In this document: positions 43,719 through 52,341 of the stretch, in pieces | Layout: every line of letters begins with the position of its first letter | Position numbering within the stretch: position 1 is the stretch's first letter | Source: Syntrophosphaera sp035450685 | Lineage (GTDB): Bacteria; Cloacimonadota; Cloacimonadia; Cloacimonadales; Cloacimonadaceae | Length of the DNA stretch: 64,000 nucleotides | Assembly: GCA_035450685.1 (NCBI GenBank) | Contig: DAOTNF010000012.1 | Span: 1-64,000, forward strand | Direction: 5' to 3' | The notes under the pieces: model-generated | What the model saw: only the letters and a program-made list of their open reading frames with translations | Databases searched by the model: none | Told to the model about the DNA's origin: nothing | Program-made: the position numbers and the translations under genes

Positions 43719-45296
43719 TCAAGCTTCGTTCCGGCTCGCAGTTCTGCCAAAGAATTCGCGGATCATCACCAAAGCCTGCAGGGCGTTGATACTCACCTGC
43801 AGCAGGGGCAGTTGCCCGTTCACGAAGTCCGGGTAGCAGATGTTTGGCTCCAGCAGTGATTCCACGCGGGTGTTCAGATAAGCGTTGCGGTCGCGGTAGT
43901 CCAAAAAACGCCCGTAGCGGGGATCCGTGACATCGCCATATTGCTTGCGCAGCCAGGCGTTGCGGATGCGGCGCTCCAGGGAAAACCCCTTGTAAACGCC
44001 AACCCCGAGCGGCTGGAAGGCCTGCACATACTTTTTGTAGAGGTGGCGGTGCAGGCGCAGGGGCAGGGGAACGCGGCGCCAGAACTCCACAAGTTCCAAA
44101 TCCCAAAGGGGCAGGCGCCAGGTGTGGCCGAAAAACTCGTAAACGCGGAGCGAGTTGATGATGAAGTTGGCCTGGTGATGCGCCCAGCTCCATTCATCGA
44201 AGAAGGAGGCGGCAGTCTCGGCGGACATCTGTTCCGGAATCCGCAGGTTCCCGGCGATGCGGGGTCCGAAGAAGCGCAGGCGCAGTTCATCGGGGCATTT
44301 CCAAAAGTTGAACCTGGCGTCGAAGAGGGCGCGCAGCAGGTTGTCGCGGCTGAACTCCACCTTGTCTTCAAAGACCTGGGGCAGGTAGTTGCCTTCGAGG
44401 AAGTCGCCGGAATGGCCGGGAATGACCACGGCGTCTTCAGGCACCACTCCCCGTTCCTTGAGGATGCGCACCGGCAGCCAGTCGTGGATGAAGGGCGAGG
44501 AGGACAGGTGGGTGGAAAAGCGGAAAAAATCACGCATCTGCCTGGAGTTGAAAGACTGGTGCAACATGCCGCGGGTCAGTTCCACCAGATGCCAGGGATA
44601 GTTCAGAAAGCGTGCCACCTTGCGGGCAACCTCGCATTCGCCGTGGTGCAGGCCGCGATAGGTGAAGCAGCTCACGTTGGAGTAACCCAGGCGTTTGAGC
44701 ATCACCGCCACCAGGCGGGAGTCGTGGCCGCCGCTGAGGGGGATCAGCACAGGCCTGCCGCCCAGGGAGTCGATGAGGCGTCCGAAAACCCGCTCGTGTA
44801 TCCGGTCCAGTGCCCGGAGGGAAAGGTCTGCCTCCTCATAGACCCTGGTGTAGCGGAAGTATTCCCTGATCTCCAGCCTCTGGGTGGGTTGGTGCCAGAT
44901 CAGGCATTTACCCGCCTCAAGCTGGCGCAGTCCCTCCACCAGGGTGTCGCCGAAGGTGCAGAATCCGGTGATGAGAAACTCGCGCAGGGCTTTGTCATCC
45001 GGGCCGGGATTGCCGAGCCGGGTACGCAGGGCAAAGGCGTCGGAATCCAGCAGGAGCTGGCCGTCGCGCACCGCGTAGAAAAGGGGATGGGAACGCACGC
45101 GGTCCACCGCCGCCAGGGTATAGTCGCCCCGCCTCGCCGCCAGGCTGAACATGCCGTCGATGCCCTTTAACAGGGAGACGAATCCATCCGGGCCGCAATC
45201 CGGGGGGATCAGGCCGGCAGGCGGGAGGCCAATATAGGTGGCATCTTTGAAGATATAGCCGCGGTTGAGGCTTGTCAGTTGGTCTTGCGGTTCCAT
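43719..45296 (-). CDS. Asparagine-synthetase-like amidotransferase-domain protein (polysaccharide cluster)
   Basis: The protein has 525 residues from the ATG at 45296 (GAAGGAAAT upstream); the open frame extends upstream out of register with the flippase gene and is ignored there. A degenerate Ntn-type N-terminal half (about 1-170) lacks the Cys2 nucleophile (MEPQDQLT). The ATP-pyrophosphatase half has an intact 'LSGGHDSRLVAVML' P-loop and 'VIPGHSGDFLEG'. It may amidate or otherwise activate a carboxylate with ammonia. It overlaps the flippase gene by 22 nt and ends a polysaccharide-type operon, where AsnB-like proteins often modify sugars; the substrate is unknown. Confidence 0.78.
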   Translation of the reverse strand: MEPQDQLTSLNRGYIFKDATYIGLPPAGLIPPDCGPDGFVSLLKGIDGMFSLAARRGDYTLAAVDRVRSHPLFYAVRDGQLLLDSDAFALRTRLGNPGPDDKALREFLITGFCTFGDTLVEGLRQLEAGKCLIWHQPTQRLEIREYFRYTRVYEEADLSLRALDRIHERVFGRLIDSLGGRPVLIPLSGGHDSRLVAVMLKRLGYSNVSCFTYRGLHHGECEVARKVARFLNYPWHLVELTRGMLHQSFNSRQMRDFFRFSTHLSSSPFIHDWLPVRILKERGVVPEDAVVIPGHSGDFLEGNYLPQVFEDKVEFSRDNLLRALFDARFNFWKCPDELRLRFFGPRIAGNLRIPEQMSAETAASFFDEWSWAHHQANFIINSLRVYEFFGHTWRLPLWDLELVEFWRRVPLPLRLHRHLYKKYVQAFQPLGVGVYKGFSLERRIRNAWLRKQYGDVTDPRYGRFLDYRDRNAYLNTRVESLLEPNICYPDFVNGQLPLLQVSINALQALVMIREFFGRTASRNEA

Positions 45297-46549
45297 ATTT
45301 CCTTCAGGTCTTGTCGGTTGAGCGCGAGCAACTCCGACAGGGTAAAGCCTTCCCGCAGGATGAATACGGCCAGGTATCCGAGGCCGAAGGCGAGATAGGA
45401 GATGCTGGAGGCCAGCGCGGCTCCGGAAATGCCCCAGAGGGGTATCCAGAGCAGGTTGAGCAGGGTGTTGAGCAGCAAGGTTAGGCCGCTGAGCAGCAGG
45501 TGGATGCGGGGCTTGCCGAGGCTGAAAAAGTGTTGGGGTGAAATGGAGGCCAGCGAGGCGAACACCATCCCGCCCAAAAGGATCATGGTGGCGGGGGCGG
45601 CCTGGGCGTAGGCGGCGCCGTAAAAGACGGGGATCAGCAGCGACAGGGGGATGCCCAGCAGGGCGAGGACGGCGCAGATGTAAAAGCTGAACTTGAGGGT
45701 CTGGGACAGCACCCGGCGCGAGACCTGGGGATCGCTGGTGTTGTAAAGCCTGCCCAGCAGGGCGGAATTGATGCTGAAGGGGATCAGGAACATCAGTTCG
45801 GCCAGGCTCACGGCAATGGAATAGACTCCCAGATCGCTGTCGCCCAGCATGGAGCGGATCATGATCTGATCGAGCCGCAGATTCAGATAGGTAAAGACCG
45901 AAGACAACCAGATGACCAGGCCGTAGGAATATTCCGCCTTCAGCAGGGAAAAATCGATCAGCAGGCGGAAGGGCTGCCCCAGCTTGAAAAACAGGATCAG
46001 CGCGTTGGACAGCAGCGCCGCCACCGAGATGGCAAAGAAGGCTGCCGGGCTCAGCAGGCCGCAAACACAGAGCAGGATGATGATGAGGCTCTTGGGAATG
46101 AAAACCACCATGTTGTAGATATTGGCGGGGATGATGCGTTCATCGGCGGTGAACCAGGCATGGTGGTTGTAGTAGATAAAAGTGGCCAGCACCAGCACCA
46201 ATCCGCCCAGGATGTAAAAGTAGTTGTAGTCCCCCAGCACAACGCCAAAAGAGCGCAGCGCGAGCAACACGGCGGAAATCAGCAGCCAGGTGAGCAGCAG
46301 GGCGGTGAAGTTGTTGCCCATCAGCCTCTCGGGATCGGTTCCGCTTCGCTTCAGGAAATACATGACCGCGCTGTTCAAGCCCATATGCCCGTAGTTTCCC
46401 ACCAGAGTGAAGATGAGCAGGACGTAGGCCACGTAACCCTGTCCGGAGGGGCCCAGGGTGCGGGCTACCAGGATGCTGGTGAGCGCGCCGAGCACGACGC
46501 GGATAATCTGGTTCAGCAGATTGCTGGTGATGTTGGCTTTGTAACCCAT
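45275..46549 (-). CDS. Wzx-like polysaccharide flippase
   Basis: The protein has 424 residues with 12 or more hydrophobic segments spread evenly, including 'IIRVVLGALTSILVARTLGPSGQGYVAYVLL' near the N-terminus, the typical start of the polysaccharide-biosynthesis (MATE-like) family. It flips lipid-linked oligosaccharide across the inner membrane. It follows ruvB by 42 nt and overlaps the asparagine-synthetase-like gene. It is slightly shorter than the usual 450-500 residues but has no visible break. Confidence 0.85.
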   Translation of the reverse strand: MGYKANITSNLLNQIIRVVLGALTSILVARTLGPSGQGYVAYVLLIFTLVGNYGHMGLNSAVMYFLKRSGTDPERLMGNNFTALLLTWLLISAVLLALRSFGVVLGDYNYFYILGGLVLVLATFIYYNHHAWFTADERIIPANIYNMVVFIPKSLIIILLCVCGLLSPAAFFAISVAALLSNALILFFKLGQPFRLLIDFSLLKAEYSYGLVIWLSSVFTYLNLRLDQIMIRSMLGDSDLGVYSIAVSLAELMFLIPFSINSALLGRLYNTSDPQVSRRVLSQTLKFSFYICAVLALLGIPLSLLIPVFYGAAYAQAAPATMILLGGMVFASLASISPQHFFSLGKPRIHLLLSGLTLLLNTLLNLLWIPLWGISGAALASSISYLAFGLGYLAVFILREGFTLSELLALNRQDLKEIWNRKTN

Positions 46550-46591
46550 GCGTGTGACGCAGTCCAGCGGATCAGGCGCCGCCGGGCCGGT

Positions 46592-47608
46592 TCAGAAGAT
46601 CTCCTGCTGGGGTTCGCTGGGCGTTACGCCCAGATGCCGGTAGGCTTTGAAAGTGGCTTTGCGTCCCTGCGCGGTGCGTTCCAAAAAACCCTGCTGCACC
46701 AGATAGGGCTCGTAGATCTCCTCGATGGTTCCGGCATCCTCTCCGATGGCGGTGGAGAGGGTCTTCAGCCCCACCGGGCCGCCGCGGTAGTTTTCCATGA
46801 TAGTGATGAGCAGGCGCTTGTCCATCTCATCCAGTCCGGCATGATCCACTTGCAGCATTTCCAGGGCTTTGAGGGCAATTTCCAGGGTGATCACGCCATC
46901 GCCCATGATCTGGGCGTAGTCCCGCACTCTGCGTAGCAGGCGGTTCGCCACGCGGGGGGTTCCCCGGCTGCGGCGGGCGATCTCCGCGATGCCCTCCTGC
47001 TCGAAGGGTATGCCCAAAATTTTGGCGGAACGGGCGATGATCAGGCAGATGGAATCAAAGTCATAATAGTCCAACCTCAGCACGATGCCAAAGCGGTCAC
47101 GCAGGGGCGGGGTGAGCAGTCCGGCGCGGGTGGTGGCGCCGATCAGGGTGAAAGGCTCCAGGCCGATCTTGAGGGTGCGGGCGCTGGGGCCGCTGTCCAG
47201 AATGATCTCCATCTGGAAATCCTCGATGGCGGGGTAAATGTATTCCTCGATCACGTGGGAGAGACGGTGGATTTCATCGATGAAGAGCACTTCGTGTAAC
47301 TGCAAATTGGTGAGGATGCCCGCCAGGTCGCTGGGCTTTTCCATCACGGGGCCGCTGGAGACGGTGATCTCCACATCCAGTTCGCGGGCAATGATGGAAG
47401 CCAGGGTGGTCTTGCCCAAACCCGGGGGGCCGTAGAACAGGACGTGGTCCAGAGGCTCCTTGCGCAGCCTGGCGGCGCGGATGGAGATGTCCAGCATCTG
47501 CTTGATCTGGTCCTGGCCGATGAATTCCTTCAGGGTGCGCGGCCGGAGCGCGCGGTCAAATTCCGTGTCCTCGCGCTGCTCCAGGGGGGTGTTGATGCGC
47601 TCCAGCAT
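46592..47608 (-). CDS. ruvB: Holliday junction branch-migration ATPase RuvB
   Basis: RuvB drives branch migration with RuvA. The 338-residue protein has the AAA+ Walker A 'GPPGLGKTTLA' (about residues 62-72), Walker B 'VLFIDEIHRLSHVIEEY', sensor 'LIGATTRAGLLTPPLRDRFG', arginine finger region 'RSRGTPRVANRLLRRVRDYAQ', and C-terminal winged helix ending 'RKATFKAYRHLG'. Length matches the family. It lies 5 nt after a small secreted-protein gene within an otherwise cell-surface operon. ruvA and ruvC are not in the window. Confidence 0.96.
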   Translation of the reverse strand: MLERINTPLEQREDTEFDRALRPRTLKEFIGQDQIKQMLDISIRAARLRKEPLDHVLFYGPPGLGKTTLASIIARELDVEITVSSGPVMEKPSDLAGILTNLQLHEVLFIDEIHRLSHVIEEYIYPAIEDFQMEIILDSGPSARTLKIGLEPFTLIGATTRAGLLTPPLRDRFGIVLRLDYYDFDSICLIIARSAKILGIPFEQEGIAEIARRSRGTPRVANRLLRRVRDYAQIMGDGVITLEIALKALEMLQVDHAGLDEMDKRLLITIMENYRGGPVGLKTLSTAIGEDAGTIEEIYEPYLVQQGFLERTAQGRKATFKAYRHLGVTPSEPQQEIF

Positions 47609-47613
47609 GGATG

Positions 47614-48186
47614 CTATTTATCCCCGCAGTTGTTGAGCCGGGAGGAGGGGCAGCCGTGGCAGGGAGAGTTCTGCTCCGCCTTTTCCGGGGCTGCCTTGTC
47701 CTTATCAGGCTTCTGCGGGACGGTTTTTTCTTTTTTCAAAGTTTGGGGAGGTATGACCTGCGGCGTGTCCAGCATCTTGATCAAGCCGCTTCCTTCGGGG
47801 ATATAAACATCCCATGCCACCTGTTCGCCGGTTTCCCGGCAGGTCAGCTCCAGATGCAGGTTTTCGCCTTCCTGCCACTGGCTGGGAAAGTTGCCCAGAT
47901 TCACCTGGCAGACCACCATGAAAGGCACCTTTTCCCCGTTACCAACCTGCTTTACCGCCAGATGGTGGATGCTATGCTCATCGCTGTCCATGATCTCTTC
48001 CGGACGCTCCAGGATCCAGGCCCGGAGGTGATACTCGGGGGCGGATTTGTCCTTTTCCCAAGTGACAAAGGGTTTGCTGCCGTCATCCAGAACCAGTCTC
48101 TGCACATAGACGCGGGGGATGGTCATTTGAGCGGCGAGCGGCAATATTAAGGCCATCAGCAGCAGCACGAACCAATATCTCTTCAT
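47614..48186 (-). CDS. Small secreted or periplasmic protein of unknown function
   Basis: The protein has 190 residues from the ATG at 48186 (GGAG at 8 nt); a TTG at 48189 is in frame. A signal peptide (MKRYWFVLLLMALILPLAA) precedes a beta-rich domain (about 22-125, 'VYVQRLVLDDGSKPFVTW', 'VVCQVNLGNFPSQW'). A Lys/Pro/Ala-rich linker (about 140-175) and a cysteine-containing tail ('CHGCPSSRLNNCGDK') close it. I do not recognise the family. It is wedged between a glycosyltransferase and ruvB with 13- and 5-nt gaps. Confidence 0.7.
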   Translation of the reverse strand: MKRYWFVLLLMALILPLAAQMTIPRVYVQRLVLDDGSKPFVTWEKDKSAPEYHLRAWILERPEEIMDSDEHSIHHLAVKQVGNGEKVPFMVVCQVNLGNFPSQWQEGENLHLELTCRETGEQVAWDVYIPEGSGLIKMLDTPQVIPPQTLKKEKTVPQKPDKDKAAPEKAEQNSPCHGCPSSRLNNCGDK

Positions 48187-48199
48187 CAAGCGAACTCCT

Positions 48200-48916
48200 T
48201 CACTTTATCTTTCCCAAAAGCTTCATTATCTGCAGCCTCCAGACCATCCAGACGGCCTCCCACACGATGCGGCGGCTCATCTTGGACACTCCGTCGATGC
48301 GTTCCGTGAACACGATTGGCACCTCATGCACGCGGAAGCCCTTGACCCAGGCGCGGAAGTTCATTTCAATCTGGAAAGCGTAGCCGTCGGAGAGAATCCT
48401 GTCCAGGTTGATGGCTTCCAGCACCCTGCGGTTGAAGCATTTGAAACCTCCGGTGGGGTCTTTGACGGGCATGCCCGTGATCGCCCGCACGTATTTGGAG
48501 GCAAAATAGCTGATCAGCAGGCGCTTGAATGGCCAGTTCACGATGTTCACCCCCTGGCAGTAGCGGGAGCCGATCACCAGGTCGTATTTACGCGCCGCTT
48601 CCAGCAGGCGGGGGATGTCGTTTGGATTGTGGGAGAAATCGGCATCCATTTCCAGGATGTAGTCATAGCCGTTGGCCAGGGCATACTTGAAGCCGGAAAC
48701 GTAGGCGGATCCGAGGCCCATCTTGCCCGGACGGCTGATCAGATGGACACGCGGCTCGCTTTCCATGATCCTGGCCACTTCCGCGGCGGTGCCGTCGGGG
48801 GAGTTGTCGTCCATCACCAGGATTTCCAGTTCCGGAGCCTGTCCCAGCGCGGCGGGAATGATCCTGCCGATGTTCTTGATCTCGTTGTAGGTGGGTATGA
48901 TCAACAGTGCTTTCAT
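48200..48916 (-). CDS. Polyprenyl-phosphate mannosyl/glucosyltransferase (DPM1-like GT2)
   Basis: The protein has 238 residues. The GT2 fold shows 'IIPTYNEIKNI', 'VMDDNSPDGTA', the DxD motif in 'EMDADFSHNP', 'VIGSRYCQG' and the acceptor-site 'QIEMNFRAW'. Short length and lack of a C-terminal membrane domain match soluble dolichol-phosphate-mannose-synthase-like enzymes, which transfer a sugar from a nucleotide donor to polyprenyl phosphate. It shares an ATGA overlap with the hexapeptide acyltransferase, consistent with a shared lipid-linked sugar route. The sugar is unknown. Confidence 0.9.
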   Translation of the reverse strand: MKALLIIPTYNEIKNIGRIIPAALGQAPELEILVMDDNSPDGTAAEVARIMESEPRVHLISRPGKMGLGSAYVSGFKYALANGYDYILEMDADFSHNPNDIPRLLEAARKYDLVIGSRYCQGVNIVNWPFKRLLISYFASKYVRAITGMPVKDPTGGFKCFNRRVLEAINLDRILSDGYAFQIEMNFRAWVKGFRVHEVPIVFTERIDGVSKMSRRIVWEAVWMVWRLQIMKLLGKIK

Positions 48917-49668
48917 GATTTGTCCAGATTGTTCTTTAATAGTTGAGCCTCAGGCACCTCGCGCAGTGGTTTGGCGGGCGAACCCAGCACCAGCTTGCCG
49001 GCGGGGACATCGCGGGAAACCACCGATCCCCCAGCCACGCAGGCATCCTCTTCCAACACCTTGCCCGGCAGAATAGTGCAGTTGACCCCGATGCGGGCAC
49101 CGCGCTTCATGGTTATTCCCTTGAAATGCTTGAAGCGCTCAGGGTCGCGGGCCATATAGTTGTCATTGCTGGTGGCAACGCAGGGCGCCACGAAGCAGTA
49201 GTCTTCGATCTCGGAATAGGCGGTGATGTAGCAATTGGTTTCAAACTTGTTGCGGGAGCCGATGGTCACGAAGTTCTCGATTGCCACGTTGCGCCCGATG
49301 ATGTTCAGGTCTCCGATGCGCACGTTTTCGCGGATGGTGGCCAGATCGGCGATCAGGTTGCGTTCGCCGATCTCGCATTGGGCATAGATGACCACGTTCG
49401 CCCCGATCTGGCAGCCTGAGCCGATCTTTGCCGGGGCCAGGCCTTCCGGCACCTTGAAAATGCTGCGGGGTGAGGACAGCGGCCGTTTCCCGATCACGCA
49501 GTTGTCGTCCACCCGCACATTGTCTCCGATCCTGGAGCCGGGGTGGATCACCACATTGTTGCCAATCAGGCAGTTGGCGCCGATCTCCACATCCTCCAGG
49601 AGGACTACGTTCACCCCCAGACGGGTGTTCTCTCCCAGCCTTACGCTGCTCGCTATATACTGATTCAT
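48913..49668 (-). CDS. Hexapeptide-repeat (left-handed beta-helix) acyltransferase
   Basis: The protein has 251 residues from the ATG at 49668, with GGAGG close upstream; a GTG at 49683 is also in frame. Many I/L/V-G-x-x-x-x hexads ('IGANCLIGNNVVIHPGSRIG', 'IGDLNIIGRNVAIENFVTIG') form an LpxA/WbbJ-like parallel helix, and a 'NDNYMARDPER' loop is typical of sugar N-acetyltransferases. It is probably cytosolic, acting with acetyl-CoA on a nucleotide sugar. It heads the operon to 43719. Confidence 0.85.
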   Translation of the reverse strand: MNQYIASSVRLGENTRLGVNVVLLEDVEIGANCLIGNNVVIHPGSRIGDNVRVDDNCVIGKRPLSSPRSIFKVPEGLAPAKIGSGCQIGANVVIYAQCEIGERNLIADLATIRENVRIGDLNIIGRNVAIENFVTIGSRNKFETNCYITAYSEIEDYCFVAPCVATSNDNYMARDPERFKHFKGITMKRGARIGVNCTILPGKVLEEDACVAGGSVVSRDVPAGKLVLGSPAKPLREVPEAQLLKNNLDKS

Positions 49669-49688
49669 CAAACCTCCAGGCACTTAGT

Positions 49689-49732
49689 GCTATTTTTTTC
49701 TCGACAAGTAATCAGGCAAGTAAAAAAATAGC
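49689..49732. promoter_or_regulatory. Inverted repeat in the divergent xer/acyltransferase gap
   Basis: GCTATTTTTTT (49689-49699) and AAAAAAATAGC (49722-49732) are perfect 11-nt complements with a 22-nt interval. It is nearly centred in the 80-bp gap, so it may be a shared operator or an intrinsic stem at the start of both transcripts. No clean -35/-10 pair is visible in either direction. Confidence 0.45.
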
Positions 49733-49748
49733 TTCCAGGATAAAAGAT

Positions 49749-50645
49749 ATGCAAAAAGCCATCGCTGACTATCTGCAATTTATACGGGGCGAAGCCAAAT
49801 CCCCCCGCACAATTATCGCCTACGAGAGCGACCTGGAGCAGTTTCACACCTTTCTGCAAAGGTTTTTTCCCGATGCTCAGGTGCAGGTGAAGCAGATCAG
49901 CCCCCTGATGATCCGCGACTTTATGCGCTGGATGCACGAAAGCGGCGTGGGAAACCGCAGCCTGTCCCGCAAGACTGCCGCCCTCAACAGCTTTTTCCGC
50001 TTCCTTAAACTGACCGGGGTGACCGATAAAAACCCCATGGACCGCATCAAACGCCCCAAGTTTGAAAAGAAACTGCCCCTCTTCTTCTCCGAGGAGGAGG
50101 TGGCGCAACTGCTCAGAATACCGGATACGGCAGATAAATTCGGCCTGCGCAACCGCGCCATTCTGGAACTGCTCTACTCTTCCGGGCTGCGTCTCTCGGA
50201 ACTGGCAGACCTGCAACTCTCCGATATCGACCTGAAACGCGGCCTGCTGCGCGTGACAGGCAAGGGTAACAAGGAAAGGATGGTGCCCGTGGGAGAGCCT
50301 GCCATCCAGGCCATCCGCGAGTATCTGCCCGCCAGGGCGGAACTGCAGACTCCCCGGAGTTCAAACAAACTGTTCCTCACCCGCTCCGGCAAGGATTTTG
50401 ACCATCGCCAGCTTTACACCATCCTGGATAAATACTTCGCCGTGATCGCCCAGAAAAAGGGCTATTCACCCCACACCCTGCGGCACAGCTTTGCCACCCA
50501 CATGCTGGCGCGGGGGGCTGACCTGCGTGCCATCCAGGAAATGCTGGGGCACGCCAACCTTGCCACCACAGAAATCTATACCCACGTGACCATTGAGGAC
50601 ATCAAGGAAGCCTACCGCAAGGGGCATCCCCGGGGAAACGACTGA
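49749..50645 (+). CDS. Tyrosine recombinase XerC/XerD
   Basis: The protein has 298 residues, as usual for Xer proteins. N-terminal core-binding (SAM-like) domain about 1-90. The catalytic domain shows R148, K172, H242, R245, H268 and the nucleophile Y277 ('SGLRLSEL', 'TGKGNKERMVP', 'HTLRHSFATHML', 'LGHANLATTEIYTHV'). It resolves chromosome dimers at dif with a partner, or alone. AGGAT precedes the ATG. I cannot tell XerC from XerD, and saw no dif-like site. It is the only plus-strand gene between 43.7 and 52 kb apart from the small ORF. Confidence 0.93.
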   Translation: MQKAIADYLQFIRGEAKSPRTIIAYESDLEQFHTFLQRFFPDAQVQVKQISPLMIRDFMRWMHESGVGNRSLSRKTAALNSFFRFLKLTGVTDKNPMDRIKRPKFEKKLPLFFSEEEVAQLLRIPDTADKFGLRNRAILELLYSSGLRLSELADLQLSDIDLKRGLLRVTGKGNKERMVPVGEPAIQAIREYLPARAELQTPRSSNKLFLTRSGKDFDHRQLYTILDKYFAVIAQKKGYSPHTLRHSFATHMLARGADLRAIQEMLGHANLATTEIYTHVTIEDIKEAYRKGHPRGND

Positions 50646-51008
50646 TACGGCAAATCCCGCCGAGTGAGCGGGCTTGGCAATATCCTGTTTTTGGATGGTG
50701 GAAGGCTCCCTTTCAATCCGATATGATATAATAACTTTCAAATAAGCACACAAATTGCGGTGACTATTTTCAGCTTGCCCTCGTTCGACAGAGTGAGCTA
50801 AGTCTATATTTTCCTTAGGTCAACCTTATAATTTATAAGGATGACCTACGGTTGATGGCACCAAAGCCTGTAGCAGCAAGGGAGGGAGCTATGAAGTAAA
50901 AACAGGATAATCAGCATTATATATTTACCAAAGCAAGTAAATCAACACATTATTGGGGACAAATCGATCCACTTATTCTTAAAAGAGTCCCTGTAAGAAC
51001 TGTTCCCG
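50646..51008. other. Gap between the Xer recombinase and the methyltransferase gene
   Basis: This 363-bp gap between convergent genes contains a weak hairpin CCCGC-cgagtga-GCGGG (50656-50672) just after xer and the D-form repeat at 50805-50893. The remaining A+T-rich DNA (about 50895-51005) shows nothing. Confidence 0.55.
50805..50893 (-). repeat. D/E-family intergenic element, D form, copy 6
   Basis: The core is at 50813-50851: CCTTAGGTCAACCTTATAA, T, TTATAAGGATGACCTACGG, with two mismatches. A 'gtagcagcaagggaggg' edge follows on the right. The left edge lacks the GATGCAAA part, so the copy is truncated on that side. Confidence 0.8.
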
Positions 51009-51578
51009 CTATTTTCCCCACCAGGCCAGCAGAGCCAGGCCCGCCAAAGAGGCCAGCCAGGCATTGAATTCCCGGTGCCGCCACCAGACCGTTGGCGACC
51101 ACTTTTTCCACAGCTTGCCCCAACGCAGTTTCTTGGGAAAAAAGACAGCCACATCCCGCTTGTAGGCAGGCCAGTCATCCCCGAAAAGCCTTTGCAGTTT
51201 GACCTCTTCCTGGCGGATCTTGGGAATGTATGCCAGCAGCAGCATGGCCGCCAGCACGATCCAGAGCGGCCAACTATTCACGATCAGCGCGAACCCCAGA
51301 GCCAGCAGCAGGGAACCCAAATAGAGCGGATGGCGGCTGAGTGCGTAGGGGCCGGTGGTCGTGAGGATGGTGTTCTTATGGATCATGCCCGCCGCCCAGG
51401 AACGCAGCAGCAGGCCTGCCAGAATAACGAACATGCCCAGATGGGCGGCATTGAACCAGTCCCGCAGCAGCGGCAGCGGCTTATGGTCGAAAACAACCAG
51501 TCCGACAAGGATCAGCGGCACCAGTATCCGCATCAGGGTCAGCCGCTTTTTGGCAGCCCACTCCAGAATTGCTTTCAT
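51009..51578 (-). CDS. Isoprenylcysteine/phospholipid methyltransferase-family membrane protein
   Basis: The protein has 189 residues from the ATG at 51578 (GGGAAG upstream); a GTG start at 51605 is an alternative. Four or five membrane helices with 'GMFVILAGLLLRSWAAGMI', 'GPYALSRHPLYLGSLLLALGFALI' and 'EEVKLQRLFGDDWPAYKRDV'. The RHPxYxG motif and the E-x4-7-G-x-x-Y tail mark the ICMT/PEMT family, which uses S-adenosylmethionine at the membrane. Substrates range from lipids to isoprenyl cysteine; undetermined here. It follows sdpI by about 97 nt and may belong to the same transcript. Confidence 0.85.
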   Translation of the reverse strand: MKAILEWAAKKRLTLMRILVPLILVGLVVFDHKPLPLLRDWFNAAHLGMFVILAGLLLRSWAAGMIHKNTILTTTGPYALSRHPLYLGSLLLALGFALIVNSWPLWIVLAAMLLLAYIPKIRQEEVKLQRLFGDDWPAYKRDVAVFFPKKLRWGKLWKKWSPTVWWRHREFNAWLASLAGLALLAWWGK

Positions 51579-51675
51579 ATACTTCCCTTTGACTTTCAAA
51601 CTCACGCGTCAGGGCATCTCCCCCGACCGCAAAGACAAAGTCTTAAGCCCGCGGATTCCGGCAAGCAAAAACTGC

Positions 51676-52341
51676 TTATCCGTCTTTCCCCAGTCTTTTG
51701 AAGAGGATAAATGAATGCAGAACGGGATAGAGCAGCAATCCAAAAGCCAGCACCGCGCTCCAGACCTGAAAACCGCTGTGTTTCGGCAGGATAAAGCCTT
51801 TCAGCATCAACAGCAGGCCGCCCAGGACAAAGAGGATGCCGCCCAGACGGTGGGTGCGGTCCCACACCTTTTCGTTGGACAGCGTCCAGGGAGTTTTGAT
51901 ACCGATGAAGAAATTCTTGGGCACTTTGGGCAGCAGATTGCCCAACAAAACACAGAGCAACCCCATCAGGATCAAGATCATATTCACCTGCCCGATGTCG
52001 CCCCATTTAGCCACAGCCAGGGCGTAAACGCTGATCAGCGCGAAAAAGAAGACCAATGTGGTGGTGAGAGGCGGCAATACAGCGTCGAAACGCTCCTCAT
52101 ACTTTCGATACCAGGGCGAATACCAGGGCAGCAGCCACAGCGCCAAAAACATGATCGCGTTGAGCGCCAGCCCCCACCAGAGGCCGAATGTCTTGCCCGA
52201 CCAGCCGTCAATCTCGTTGTGGATATTCCAATGGGTGGGAACGCGCGCGTCATCCGGGAGCTGTCCCGCGAACCATAGCGTGGCAGCCAGGTGCAGCGCC
52301 AGAACCAGCAACGCCCACTTATACTTTTTCAGTTGTGCCAT
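51676..52341 (-). CDS. sdpI: SdpI-family membrane protein
   Basis: The protein has 221 residues with six hydrophobic segments. N-terminal DUF1648 part ('LPDDARVPTHWNIHNEIDGW') and the SdpI signature 'IGIKTPWTLSNEKVWDRTH' (about residue 147) with 'RLGGILFVLGGLL'. In B. subtilis SdpI gives immunity to the SdpC peptide toxin and holds the repressor SdpR at the membrane when toxin is bound. The start lies inside sdpR (23-nt overlap), as in the sdpRI pair. No sdpC-like toxin gene is recognisable in the window. Confidence 0.85.
   Translation of the reverse strand: MAQLKKYKWALLVLALHLAATLWFAGQLPDDARVPTHWNIHNEIDGWSGKTFGLWWGLALNAIMFLALWLLPWYSPWYRKYEERFDAVLPPLTTTLVFFFALISVYALAVAKWGDIGQVNMILILMGLLCVLLGNLLPKVPKNFFIGIKTPWTLSNEKVWDRTHRLGGILFVLGGLLLMLKGFILPKHSGFQVWSAVLAFGLLLYPVLHSFILFKRLGKDG

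Noticed and set aside
43578..43859. Two overlapping plus-strand frames after the E-form repeat
   Set aside because: No ribosome site, no family likeness, and they run into the opposite-strand asparagine-synthetase-like gene.
45297..46064. Upstream part of the 781-codon frame over the second asparagine-synthetase-like gene
   Set aside because: Out of frame with the well-supported flippase gene; the domain starts at the ATG at 45296.
49689..49732. dif site for the adjacent Xer recombinase
   Set aside because: The inverted repeat has homopolymer arms and does not resemble the 28-bp dif consensus with two 11-bp Xer arms around a 6-bp centre.
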